64,000 bases of DNA. It comes from Abelmoschus esculentus (lineage: Eukaryota > Streptophyta > Magnoliopsida > Malvales > Malvaceae). The notes under the pieces were generated by a model. It had not been told where the DNA came from and made no database searches. It was given only the letters and a program-made list of their open reading frames with translations. The first letter of the stretch is position 1; each line of letters opens with the position of its first letter. Below are positions 1 through 10,231 of the stretch, in pieces. The stretch is from contig JAUCBN010000035.1 in NCBI GenBank assembly GCA_035048815.1, positions 3,794,501-3,858,500 on the forward strand, read 5' to 3'. The position numbers were made by a program, and so were the translations under genes.

Positions 1-1022
1 CATCATTTCCCCATCTCTTGTTAGATTTCATGTTTAGGGTTTCCTTAGCCTCTTTGAACCCAATTGACCCTCCGATTTGGGAAGAGTATTGGGGAAGATG
101 TAGGGAAGATGGTGATGGTGACTGGGGAACCCAAAGTCCTATGCTTTCTTGTGAGGAAGTTGTCATATGGCTATCAAGATCAGGATCAAAGAACGACAAC
201 ATCCCATCATCATGATTCTGACAAAAATCAGACAGAAAAAGAACAAGAAAATAGTTGAGATTCCAATGAAAAAATCCCACCTTTCAAAGAATGGAAGATG
301 ACTGATGATGGATCAATGCAAACCTTACAGAAACCAAATGGAGGTCCAGAGGAATCAAGGAAATCTTCAACGTGCCAACCTGGAAGAATTTCAATCAAGT
401 ACTCAGATATGCTACTCGTTGAACCATCACCCTCATTTGCTAACAAGTTGTTTTCTCCACTGCTTTTGTCAACCACAGCAGCTACTGATGCTGGTACTGT
501 TGTAGATGGATTGAAATTTGAGGGAGAGTTCAAGACTGGATTTTTCACCGTTGATTGAGACTCGAATTCAGGGACTAAATCACAACCGTTGGATGATGTA
601 TAGATAGCAGATGTTGAGGAAAGCTTAACCCCTGTAAGAAGGAACCTGTTATGTTTCTGGGTATGTTCGTTTGCTGAGTGAATCGGAACATCACAATCCC
701 TGCATAGAATTGCTCTATCTTGTTGACAAAACAAGAAAGCTCGTTTCTCCTACAAAAATAACCCCCCCCCCCCCCCAAGAAATCAAAACACCGACTTCAG
801 AATTATAAAAGAATCCAATGGAACTGGAAGTACCTGACAGATATCGCAAAGAGGGACTTGTTTAGAAGAGAACGGATGGAGGAGGGTAAAGCGTTGGTGC
901 TTAGAAGCAAGCTTGTTGGCATGGTGGACGCGGTGGTCACAGGCTTCACAGAGGGCTGCCTCGTCGGCTGTGCAGAAGACGGTGGCCTCTTGTTTGTTAC
1001 ACACGTCGCACTGAATCTTCAT
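1..1022 (-). CDS. BBX21: B-box zinc finger transcription regulator, BBX21/STH2-like (3' end off window)
   Basis: Three exons on the minus strand: 834-1022, 324-749 and 1-217 (continuing past the window edge). All junctions are GT-AG and in phase 0. The protein begins MKIQCDVC; I chose this methionine over an upstream in-frame one because BBX proteins start this way. B-box 1 has C5, C8, C17, D20, C25, C28, H33 and H42. B-box 2 spans the first intron with C59, C62, C71, D74, C79, C82, H87 and H96. Exon 2 ends in the family block around YLIE-LPGWHVEDFLD and GFCK; exon 3 carries an acidic stretch and IGLWVPQS, both typical of the BBX20/21/22 group. BBX21 (family knowledge) is a nuclear light-signalling factor that promotes photomorphogenesis with HY5 and is targeted by COP1. 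No CCT domain is seen in the visible part. Assignment to BBX21 rather than BBX20 or BBX22 rests mainly on the neighbouring gene order. Confidence 0.92.
762..776. repeat. 15-base C homopolymer (G run in BBX21 intron 1)
   Basis: An uninterrupted run of C on the plus strand, so G15 on the transcribed strand. It sits in the 84-nt first intron of the BBX gene, about 12 bases upstream of the 3' splice site at 750. Confidence 0.95.
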
Positions 1023-1102
1023 CTGTTTTTTCTGATCTTTTGGGTGCAAACAGAGGGTTATAAGGATGGATGTTCAGAGTAAATAATAGTAAAAATAAAG
1101 TA

Positions 1103-1556
1103 TGGAAGATCGTAGTCTGGATCTAAGAAAATGGGGATTCATGTTTGGGAATTCAGATGCTGTAAGGATAGAGAGAGACACGGAAATATGGGTCGGTTGC
1201 CTCACTTTGAAGGGTGAATATTTTTTATTTATTTTTTTAAATTTTTATTATTATTATTTAAATAAAATTAAGATTAAATTTAAGATTTTTAAAAAAAATT
1301 AATGTAGAGTTTCAGTGATTGAACTTTTTGAAAGTTGAAATAAATAAATATTATCCGTTGCTTTCATTGAACTAGTAATAATCTCTTGCGTACACCTTAT
1401 TTTATTTAGGAAAAGAAAATACTAGAAGTTATCTTTACTTTAGTACTTTTTTTTTGTATAAAATGATTTCATGAGTATTTTATTTATATTTTAAATTATA
1501 AATTTTTACTTTTCTTAGTAGCATATGATGGGATTAAGTTATTTGTTTTTTTTTAT
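1103..1556. other. BBX21 upstream intergenic DNA
   Basis: This region lies 5' of the minus-strand BBX gene and should hold its leader and promoter. The first ~170 bases are of ordinary composition; from about 1210 the sequence becomes T- and A-rich. No TATA box could be assigned confidently and no other gene is seen. Confidence 0.5.
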
Positions 1557-1722
1557 TTAGATATGATGATTACAATAGTATTTGTTTTAGAATATATATT
1601 TTTAATCATTGGATATTGATCGTTCAATCACTGTGCTGATAGTACTGATGCTCAAACCTATAATTTTTAGAAATAATAATTATTTTTTTAACTGATTAGG
1701 TTAAATGATTTGTGCGGGATGA
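1557..1722 (-). mobile_element. SINE family A copy (reverse orientation)
   Basis: This is the reverse complement of the repeat seen best at 4575-4735. Recognisable blocks are the body (plus strand GATCGTTCAATCACTG), a decayed B-box region (GATGCTCAAACC) and the A-box end (ACTGATTAGGTTAAATG). Pol III-like A and B boxes indicate a tRNA-derived SINE. Confidence 0.6.
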
Positions 1723-2524
1723 AATTATTTGTGAGTGGGAAGGAAAAGGCTAAAGAATATAATTCTGAAATTATATCCCCCATGCCCATTCGTTTCCAGG
1801 GGAATATTAAAGCTCTTTATTGCCCCCATTTGGTAGGAAGTTGCTTCTCGTAATAATATGAATGCAATGTCTTGGTCTAGATCACTAACATTATACGAGT
1901 AATTTAATTGATGAATAAAGGTTTTTATTGTTAAAAGTTTCGATCATTAGAGGTGAACGTTCGGCCGAGTCTGTAACATCTGACATGGATGTCATATTAA
2001 GCTTCCGGTCTAAAACCCGTATCTCAAAAAAAAATTTTAAAAGTCCAACAAGTAACCAAATTCAAGTCTAACTTCATAAAATTCAAAACGAGTTAAAACA
2101 TAAGCCCAAAATAGTTTAAGAAATCGGAGCTCCAAAATATTATAGACCATTTAAAATATTCGACCCAAATTAAAAATAACAGAGTTACTAATTACAAATA
2201 GGGTTCAACATAGTATTATGCCCATTACATCTAATAATTGTACTTTGACAACACGGTGGATGCTGAAAGTCCAAACCTTGATGGTGCTCCACGGAACCCG
2301 CTTCACCTAACCTACGCACGAAAACAGATTTCGAACGCTGAGCCACACAAACTTAGTGGATACGCCGAACTCGGCCAACATCATGCATATCAGAGTAATA
2401 AGGCATGACATATAAATCATATGCATGATATGATGGTCTAGCATGCTTGCCTAACACATGACATAAATGAGATGTATATTATCGTACAAAACATATACAA
2501 GTCAATCAAATCACACAAGGTAGT

Positions 2525-2765
2525 GAGGCCCGCGTCCATACAGCATCAAGATCCTACACTACGAGTAGGGTCCGCGTCCATACTGCATCTGGATCTCATA
2601 CTCAAGGATGAGGCCCGCGTCCACACAGCATCGGGATCCTACATCCGGGATTGAGGCCCGCGTCCACACAGCATCGGGATCCTCCAAATCGCATACTCGG
2701 AATGTCACATCGAGTATCTTCGAATGAGACCCGCGTCCACACAGCATCGGGATCCTACACTCGGG
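2525..2765 (+). repeat. Degenerate tandem repeat inside LTR copy 1
   Basis: Five copies of a unit with core GAGGCCCGCGTCCACACAGC followed by ATCGGGATCCTACA begin near 2525, 2567, 2610, 2653 and 2725. The usual period is about 42-43 bases, with a 30-base insertion before the last unit. Copy 2 of the element keeps one clear unit at about 49684 and shortened derivatives beyond it. Confidence 0.85.
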
Positions 2766-3050
2766 ATAGTCATCAAAACATCATCCGGAATGTTACATCG
2801 GATGGCCTTCGAGGTGTTGCAATACTTATGGATATCCGGATTTCCAACACTCAAGGACTCAAACCACACAAACGATCCACCTAGGATCTATCACAACAAG
2901 ACATATTAAACCTTATCATACTTAAGTCTTTCGGGGTTATGACATCAATCTTAGTTCGATAATTCGTTTCATAGCTTTTAGATTAAAGTAATTATTTACT
3001 AAGAAACACTGAACCCCAAAACTCTACCCATCTTGACCAAATTACACAGG

Positions 3051-3305
3051 GGTATCGATACCCTTAGGTAGGGTATCGAAACACCTTGTATCGTTAACCA
3101 CCCAAAGAGGGTATCGAAACACATAGGTATCGATACCAGTATCGATACCGTTGACCAATTTCAAAAGTCAACAAAAGGGAAGGGACTGTTTCGATACAAG
3201 TATCGATACAAAAAGTTTCTGGAATCCCTCGGTATCGAACCACCCCTGAAAGATAAGCCAAATATACTTATAGGTATCGATACCGATAGCCCGAGTATCG
3301 ATACC
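3051..3305. repeat. GTATCGATAC palindrome cluster in LTR copy 1
   Basis: The perfect palindrome GGTATCGATACC occurs at 3051-3062, 3126-3137 and 3273-3284. Shorter GTATCGATAC or half-site forms (GTATCGAA) lie between and after them, to 3305. Confidence 0.9.
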
Positions 3306-3466
3306 CCTGCACGAAGGACGGGTTTGCACTTAGAAATTCTAGATTTTCAGCCCCAAACTTAATCTAATCGATTCTAAAGTCTTCCTACTCATTCTTAAGA
3401 GTGTTTAAAGTATTTTAGTATCATTTATCATCCCTTTAACACAAAGTTGAATTAAAAGTCTTCCTA

Positions 3467-4574
3467 CCAAAAAAAGATGACTGAAATAAAAATTAAAAGT
3501 AAAATTACAGGGCTAAATGTATAATTAGACCTTGGAAATTTTTGAATTATTCTAAAAATTGAATAACTTGAACTTAAAAAATTTAAACTCGACTCTAAAT
3601 TAAAAAAAAATCGAGTTATTCGAGTTGAATAACTCAACTAACTCAACTCGAATATCTCAAAATTATAAAAAAAAATCAACTTTTTTGAATCGAGTCTAGT
3701 TATTCTCACCCCTATTGATTATTCAATCATTGACTCAATTAATTAATTTTCAGTTTGACTCCTAAATTTAAAAACATATTTTCATTATTTTTATATAAAA
3801 ATATTCTAAAAATTTTCTAACTCAAACCTTAACCTCTATTTCTTAAGCAAAGGCTGATCCTTTTTAAGCAAAGCAAGCAGAGGCTGATCATTTGATTAAT
3901 ACTTGTAAATTTTAGAGTAAATTACATAGATAATCATTATATTATAAGGTTGGTATCGAAATGATCATAATATATTAAAAAACGTTAAATACACTAATCA
4001 AATATTAAAATGGTATCGAAATAGTCACCAACCGTTAAAAACTAAAAAATTAATAAATTGACCGTTAAAAATAAAATGAAATAATCAGATATTTATTCTC
4101 TATTTTTCATATTAAATATAATTCTGAATATTATTATTTTTTAAAATATAACTAATATTTTGCCCTATTTGTCCGCACCAATGATCATGTATACCTTCTA
4201 CATGGTACAGGTACAAGTACAAGTAGCCCGACACCAAGTCTTTGAAGACTAAGAATTCGAAGTGAAACTGTGCAGAGAAGAGTCCTGAACGTTGATGTCA
4301 TCACTTGGCCTCGGAATGGAGAAATGGTGTCAGATAATGGGCGGCCATGACGATATAAGATAAAAATATTTTGGAATTTTTAAATGTTAATTGAAAAGGA
4401 AAATATTAGTATAATAATAATAAACTTTAAAAAAGATAAATAATTGAGGTGAAATTTTATAACCCGTGGGTCCCACCATTGAGCAGATAACTTTTATCTA
4501 CTTTATTTTCTATTTTTAATTTCCCATAACTCTGTTTTTTGAACTCAAATATTTTTAAAAATCTAGACGAGACT
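3467..4574. other. Intergenic AT-rich DNA, no gene
   Basis: Low-complexity AT-rich sequence. Two phrases built on GGTATCGAAATxxTC recur at about 3952 and 4012, with ACCGTTAAAAA words near 4030-4070, suggesting a decayed repeat. A less AT-rich patch at 4170-4350 shows no open frame I can recognise. Confidence 0.5.
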
Positions 4575-4735
4575 TCTAGCTTAAGTGATAAAAATAATAA
4601 TTGTTGTTCTTAGAGGTTAGGGGTTCGAACACGTGTAATGTCAGTAAAGTGATTGAGCGATCAATGTCAAATGATAAAGATTATATTCTAGAACAGATAT
4701 TACTGTAATCACTATTAGCTTGTTCAAAAAAATAT
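4575..4735 (+). mobile_element. SINE family A copy (most complete)
   Basis: It begins at an A-box-like stretch (CTAGCTTAAGTGATAAAA). A good pol III B box follows (GGTTCGAACAC, 4622-4632), then the family body TGATTGAGCGATCAATG and the 3' part TAGAACAGATATTACTGTAA. It resembles tRNA-derived plant SINEs. Related copies lie at 1557, 9695, 16028, 23375, 25548 and 45460/48634. Confidence 0.75.
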
Positions 4736-4814
4736 AGGGTGAAGATGTATTAAAAAGGTTAGTTTAAATGATAGTTAATTTGATATAAATTAAATAAATT
4801 TTGAGTTTAAATTA

Positions 4815-5370
4815 AGTATAAATATAATTTTAGCTTTTAACGTTTATAAATTTTATCATTTCATTTTTTTTAGATAAATTTAATCTCTAATTTATGTTTT
4901 TTTGATAAATATTTTATTTTTTAACTAACATAATGATTAAACCGTTAAAAATTTAACGATATTGACATGTCGTATACGTGATAATATATTTTAAATAACT
5001 TGACATCTAGCCTCATTCTACATATAATAATATATTATTATCGCTAAATTTTTTACGATAATGACAAATATATATAAAAAATATAATTTTATTTTAACAT
5101 AAAATATAAAACAATTAAAATTTAAATAAAATATTAAAAAATAATTAAACTTAAAATAAAAGGCTACTAAGCATTCTCAAATCTTAAATATCATTCTACA
5201 TATATATAACATATCATTACCATTAATTTTTTGACTATCTAATCATCAAACTAATTAAAAAATATGATATTTATCAAAAAATATATATTAAGAATTAAAT
5301 TTATTTTAAAAAAATGAGGACAAAAATAATAAAAATGATAAACATTAGGGGTTAAAATTATCTTTATACT
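4815..5370. mobile_element. Foldback (Mutator-type) element, older copy
   Basis: The ends are long inverted repeats: AGTATAAATATAATTTTAGC at the left against the reverse complement of the right end, AGTATAAAGATAATTTTAAC. The flanks TTTAAATTA (4806-4814) and TTTAAAGTA (5371-5379) match at 8 of 9 positions, the size of a Mutator-type target duplication. Internal words such as ACCGTTAAAAATTTAACG are shared with the fresher copy at 12595-13327. No transposase is present. Confidence 0.7.
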
Positions 5371-5577
5371 TTTAAAGTATTATATATAAAAATAATCTAT
5401 CTTAATTAATTGATGTATTAATTTAGATTAATTAAAATAAAATTTTAAAAAATCAAAATAAAAAATCTAAAAAAAAGGGAGGGATGAATAAGCAACATCC
5501 CACATGCCTCTATTATTGGGAAAAGTTGGAACTTTAACATTTACATATATTAGACAACGTCAAACATTTTTAACTTA

Positions 5578-6311
5578 TACTATAAGAAAACACATTTCTA
5601 ATGATATTAAAAATAATAAGAAAAATATTATTTTAATCATTAATATTTATAATAATTATTTTTAAACTATATATTAATAATAATTTTTATGTGTTTTATC
5701 ATAATAAATTATATTTTATGACTATAATTTTTGACATAAATAATTATTAACAATTATTAAAATTTAAATATTTATATTATTTTATGAATAAAGTATTATT
5801 ACAAATATATAAATAATATCTAAAATATGTTGTCACTATCTACTAGACTAGACAAAAATTAAAATATTATTTTGAAAATAATATATAGGTTAAAGTATAA
5901 TTAAAATTAATTTTATTTATTTATAAAGATATATAATAATTATAACAATGATTTTTATAATAATAATATAACTAATTTTCTATGCTTTCTTATGCAAAAT
6001 GCGTTTGTTAAAGAAAATATTTAGATTTTTAAAAACTAAATTAATTGATTTCTTTTAACTTTTCGCAAGATAAAAATTTCTCAATTTTTTTATTGATGAT
6101 AAAATTTATCACAACAAAAAATAAAATTTTAAATAACAAGTAATAAGTAATTTTATTATTCAATAAATATTAAATAATAGAGATCACTTCATACATTGTC
6201 AGTACCATGTATCAAAATTTTAATGACAAAATTTTTTTGTGTTACAATTATAAACTTATAATGAAAATTTAATTATTAAAAATATAATTATCATAATTAT
6301 TTATTATAGTG
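5578..6311. mobile_element. Possible non-autonomous CACTA-like element
   Basis: The left end reads TACTATAAGAAAAC and the reverse complement of the right end reads CACTATAATAAATAA, close to the dicot CACTA terminus CACTACAAGAAAA. No 3-bp target duplication is visible and the inside is AT-rich with no coding capacity. Confidence 0.3.
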
Positions 6312-7603
6312 ATCAAATAAAAAACACTAAAATTACTTACATTAATAATATCGCATAAAAAATAATATTTATAATAAACTTACTCTTAATCACTGTTAAT
6401 TTAAATTATTTTTGGTACAGGTGGAGGAGTGAGATTAGTAAGAAAAGCTTAAAATAGTCTATGAAGTAGGTGATAATGTTGGGTGGAGTTTATATTAATC
6501 ACAAGCTTAAACAAGTTTAGTATTAAGTATACATTATTGAGCCCAAGGATTGAGTGTGGGCCTAGAGGATCATATATAATAATAAAGTTTCACATTTCAA
6601 AGATTTACATGATATCAGACATATCATAAAGTATTGTTTATATAATAATTAATTATCTTAATTACCTGTTATTGATCTATTAGAGGAAGTTGGTGATGTA
6701 TGATTGAATCATTAGAGGCACATTTAAGTGTTATAAGTTGATTTGATTTTTCTTTAAAAATATTAAAATATTTGTTTTTCTAATCTAATAGATTAAGTGA
6801 TTCAATATTTCATATTAAATAAATAAGAATATTCCTTAAATTTATAAATAAAAATAAAAATTATATAATAAAAATAAATTTCTTAAAAATTGTTTAAAAT
6901 ATTCTAACACAGATTAAAGTATGTAATGATTAATTTTTCTAATCAATCATTGCAAAATAAAATTATATTTAACCCCTTAATAAAATTCTGCATCAATTCT
7001 TCTAAAAGTTATAATATTACTAGCTAATACAATGAATAAATTAATTTTTGACGTATAAAAGTGAGTAGAAATTTTTTATCTTTTAATCATATTTTTTTTA
7101 TGTTCTTTATTAAAAATTAAATTTTAAATTTTAATTTTAATTTTTTATATATATCATAAATTTTAAATTTCATCCTTTAAAAAATATATCTTACTCTAAT
7201 TCTCTAAATGTTAATCAAAACTTTTAGTCTTGCACCTTAAATTTTAATAAAAATAATAATAGAGACATGATTGAAAAATAAACGACTTTATAGAAAACTT
7301 CTAATTTTGGTATTGGGCAGAAGAGTTTGGACCCTGAATTATTTTCAACGTTAAAAATTCACGTAGGAACAGGATGATGCGTTAGATAAGGTTCAGCTTT
7401 TGACCCACAAAATGAAGGGTTGTCTTCCCCACTGACCACACTTGTAATATCTTAATTATATCTTTAAAAAAATATCTTAATTATCGCTGTATACATTCAT
7501 AATTGTATGAAATATAGAATAATATCAAACGTAAAGTTAAACTTTTAAATTCTAAATAATAAATTTTAAACTTTAAATTTAGATTTTAATACCTTGAAAA
7601 ATA
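6312..7603. other. AT-rich intergenic DNA, no gene
   Basis: No coding frame or RNA gene is recognised. A weak match to the dispersed CCCTAAA-type repeat (see 19635-20110) lies at about 7090-7270. The stretch 7300-7440 is less AT-rich but carries nothing identifiable. Confidence 0.45.
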
Positions 7604-7855
7604 AAAATTATATTATGAGTAAATCCCACCACGTGTTTATAGATCAATCACTAAAAAATATACCTCATCAATTTTTTCATGTTATATTTTTTTAAGTGAA
7701 TCTTCACTTAAAAAATTATTTTTAAAATTAATTAACAGTAAATATGAGTAGAGGTTCACTTTAAAAAATATGACACAAAAAAGTAATGAGATAAATATTT
7801 TTTAGTGGTTGGTCTCATGAATAACGTGATAAAACTTACCTATGATATAATTTCT
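7604..7855. mobile_element. Inverted-repeat MITE, long-arm subfamily
   Basis: The two halves form long inverted repeats sharing AATTATAT-ATG ends, AATCACTAAAAAATAT and GTGAATCTTCACTTA blocks. The identical 12-base flank CCTTGAAAAATA occurs at 7592-7603 and 7856-7867, containing the 9-11 bp target duplication expected of Mutator-type MITEs. A similar element lies at 34799-34992. Confidence 0.75.
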
Positions 7856-7867
7856 CCTTGAAAAATA

Positions 7868-9694
7868 TTTACATCCTTAACCAAAACCATTAATCTTAAA
7901 ATAAACCAACTTTTATAAACTAAAATTTACATTGATAATACATCCACTATATATTTTATTACATCTAATGAAGGTGTACTGCAGTACGTCTCAAAGGCTT
8001 GGCCAACCTTCTTGTTGCATCGACTGTACAATCGAAAGAAAGCTTTAGAAGGGTCCAGATCTCGAAGCTATAGTGAATAGATTTGGGTTTGGTAAGCTTT
8101 TATTGCATCGATGAAGCTGGGGATTTTGGGTTGGCAGATCCCAGGACAGATCTAGCCAACCCACTTTCGATGAGGAGGAGATGGACCACTCACTGACATG
8201 ACAAGGTTGAACAGTAATGAAAATTATGGCTTGAGTACTGCCTGCTAAGTTTTGGAAAACGATGTTCTTATCTATGGAGTATGGGAAGCACCTGCTTGCT
8301 AGGGTAATGTCTAGAAGATGACGATGGCAAAGGCTGCTGAAACACAACCTGTTTCTATAAAGACAGTTCTTCTGCAAGAGTTGCTGATGTTAAACCCACG
8401 GACATTGTTGATCTGTTCCTGCATGACTTGAAACTCATGACTGTGAAGATCTGTCTAACAGTGGTGTTAGTACAATTTCTGAGGTCAAATGTTATTTTTC
8501 ATAATAAAACTATGATAAAGAGTGTTAAGATTTATAATTTAAGAATTAATGGTATAATTTAGGTTTAGGGTTTAATGATTAAAATCAGGGATGAAAGACA
8601 TGTTAATAGTGGGAGAGGCTCCTTCCCCTGATCAATTTTTTTCACCTTTGTTTTTTTTTTAAAAAAGAATTAATTTTGAATTTTCCCTCCACCTTCTAAT
8701 ATTCATGTTTTGCTCCATACCAAGTTTTTTTATAAAAAAGATGAGAGCCTAATTAATATTTAAATATTAATTAATCGAATAGTTAAAGATATTTATATTA
8801 TCTTATTTTATATAAATTTAAATCTTGAGAATTATATTAAAGAATAACCTCTCTACTTAACCAGAAAACACAGATATTGAAAGAAACGTCATGTTGCTAC
8901 CATTTCCCTCAAATCCACAACATGGTAGAACTGAATTAAGTAAAGGATCTAATTATTCACCGATCACATACCCACTATTTATTTATTTTAAATATTTTTT
9001 TTATAAATTATATAAAATTTTTAAATTTTTAGAAATTTTAAAAGAATTAAAATTTAAACTCTAAATTAAAATTTTAATTTTTAAATTTTATAAGCAAATG
9101 TAAATTAAAATTTACCCAAATTGATGTAGCAAAGTTTTTCTCTATATAAAATGTCAATTTTTATATAAAAATATCATATAAAAACGTGGACTTCTTGTAG
9201 CAGATATTCTTGCCAAGCAGGACCCATTAGGAACTGGTGAACCCTATCACTGGAGGCCCAATTCCCTCTCTTAAAATGTGATGACATTACTGATGTTCGA
9301 ACCGTTCTCTCAATTAAAAGTAAATTTATAAAATTTTAAAAAATAAATTTATATAATTTAAAATAACGTAAAAAATATTTTTAATAAAAATATAATTTTT
9401 AAAAAATTAATTTTTCAAATTACAGTGCATCTCTCAAATTAAACCCATACTCCTAATATGCTTAAAGGGTAATAACCTAATGCTCTATTTTCAGCCTATG
9501 AGTAGCCCGTTGGGTCCACTCTAATCTCTTCATTTCAAAGGCCTTAGTGGGGACCAATACGTAGCATATTAATCTCAGTAACTTTACCAACTCTACCCTA
9601 CGGCCTAAAACCGTAGAAATACATGTATTTGGGGAAGTACAGTTCAAAGTAGCACTACTAATATTATGTACATCTCGTAGAGGTCACGGTTAAA
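7868..9694. other. Intergenic DNA, no gene assigned
   Basis: About 7975-8490 is markedly less AT-rich than its surroundings and holds a minus-strand open frame at 8045-8377, but that translation resembles nothing I know. It may be decayed single-copy or gene-derived DNA. The rest (8490-9690) is AT-rich with no features recognised. Confidence 0.4.
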
Positions 9695-9850
9695 GGAACG
9701 ATCTAGCCTTAATGGTCAAATAAATGACTGTTTTTTTAGAGCTCACAGGTTCGAGCACCAGTAATATTAATACAATGATTGAGTGATCAATGTCCAATAG
9801 TCTAGAATAGATACTTCTATAACACTGCTAATTAGTTTAAAATAAAATGA
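9695..9850 (+). mobile_element. SINE family A copy
   Basis: It shows the A-box-like TCTAGCCTTAATGGTCAAA, the B-box-like CAGGTTCGAGCACC and the family body ATGATTGAGTGATCAATGTC. The 3' part has small deletions relative to 4575-4735. Confidence 0.65.
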
Positions 9851-10160
9851 ACAAGAGAAAAATTGAAAATTGGCTAATTATGTGCCTAATTTCTTTAAGA
9901 ATGGAAAAGCATAATTAATGTACTCCAAATTTCAATTACACATAATTAAGAGTCATTAATTTTAATTAAGTTAAAAAGATATTTATATTCTCAAAACAAA
10001 TATGAGATATACGAATATTATTAGTCAATTGGTGAATAGACATTAATTTTAATTGTTACTTAAACATGCCGTGCATTTATAATTACAATTAATTACACCA
10101 AAAATTAGTTAGTGGTATTTTCAAACAGACACTCAATTTCTCTAATTTGTTTTAGGTTGG

Positions 10161-10231
<71 letters not shown>

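Larger units (their letters stand above)
1972..3466 (+). mobile_element. Truncated long LTR-like element, copy 1
   Basis: The sequence starts with TGTAACAT and runs parallel to the element at 49130-51295. Shared blocks include the region around AAGCCCAAAATA, CCTACGCACGAAAACA, CTCGGCCAACATC, TGATGGTCTAGCATGCTTGC, and a cluster of GTATCGATAC palindromes. Similarity ends near 3466, so the last ~670 bases of the longer copy are missing. There is no coding capacity. The TG start and the complete relative suggest a solo LTR or a non-autonomous LTR element; no reverse transcriptase or integrase is present to fix the superfamily. Confidence 0.7.

Noticed and set aside
2472..2909. Open frames across the tandem repeat
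   Set aside because: They simply run through repeat units of the LTR-like element.
8045..8377. 110-codon minus-strand open frame in a less AT-rich patch
   Set aside because: The translation has no recognisable domain, no start context or splice partners, and plausible short coding-like text also appears on the other strand.
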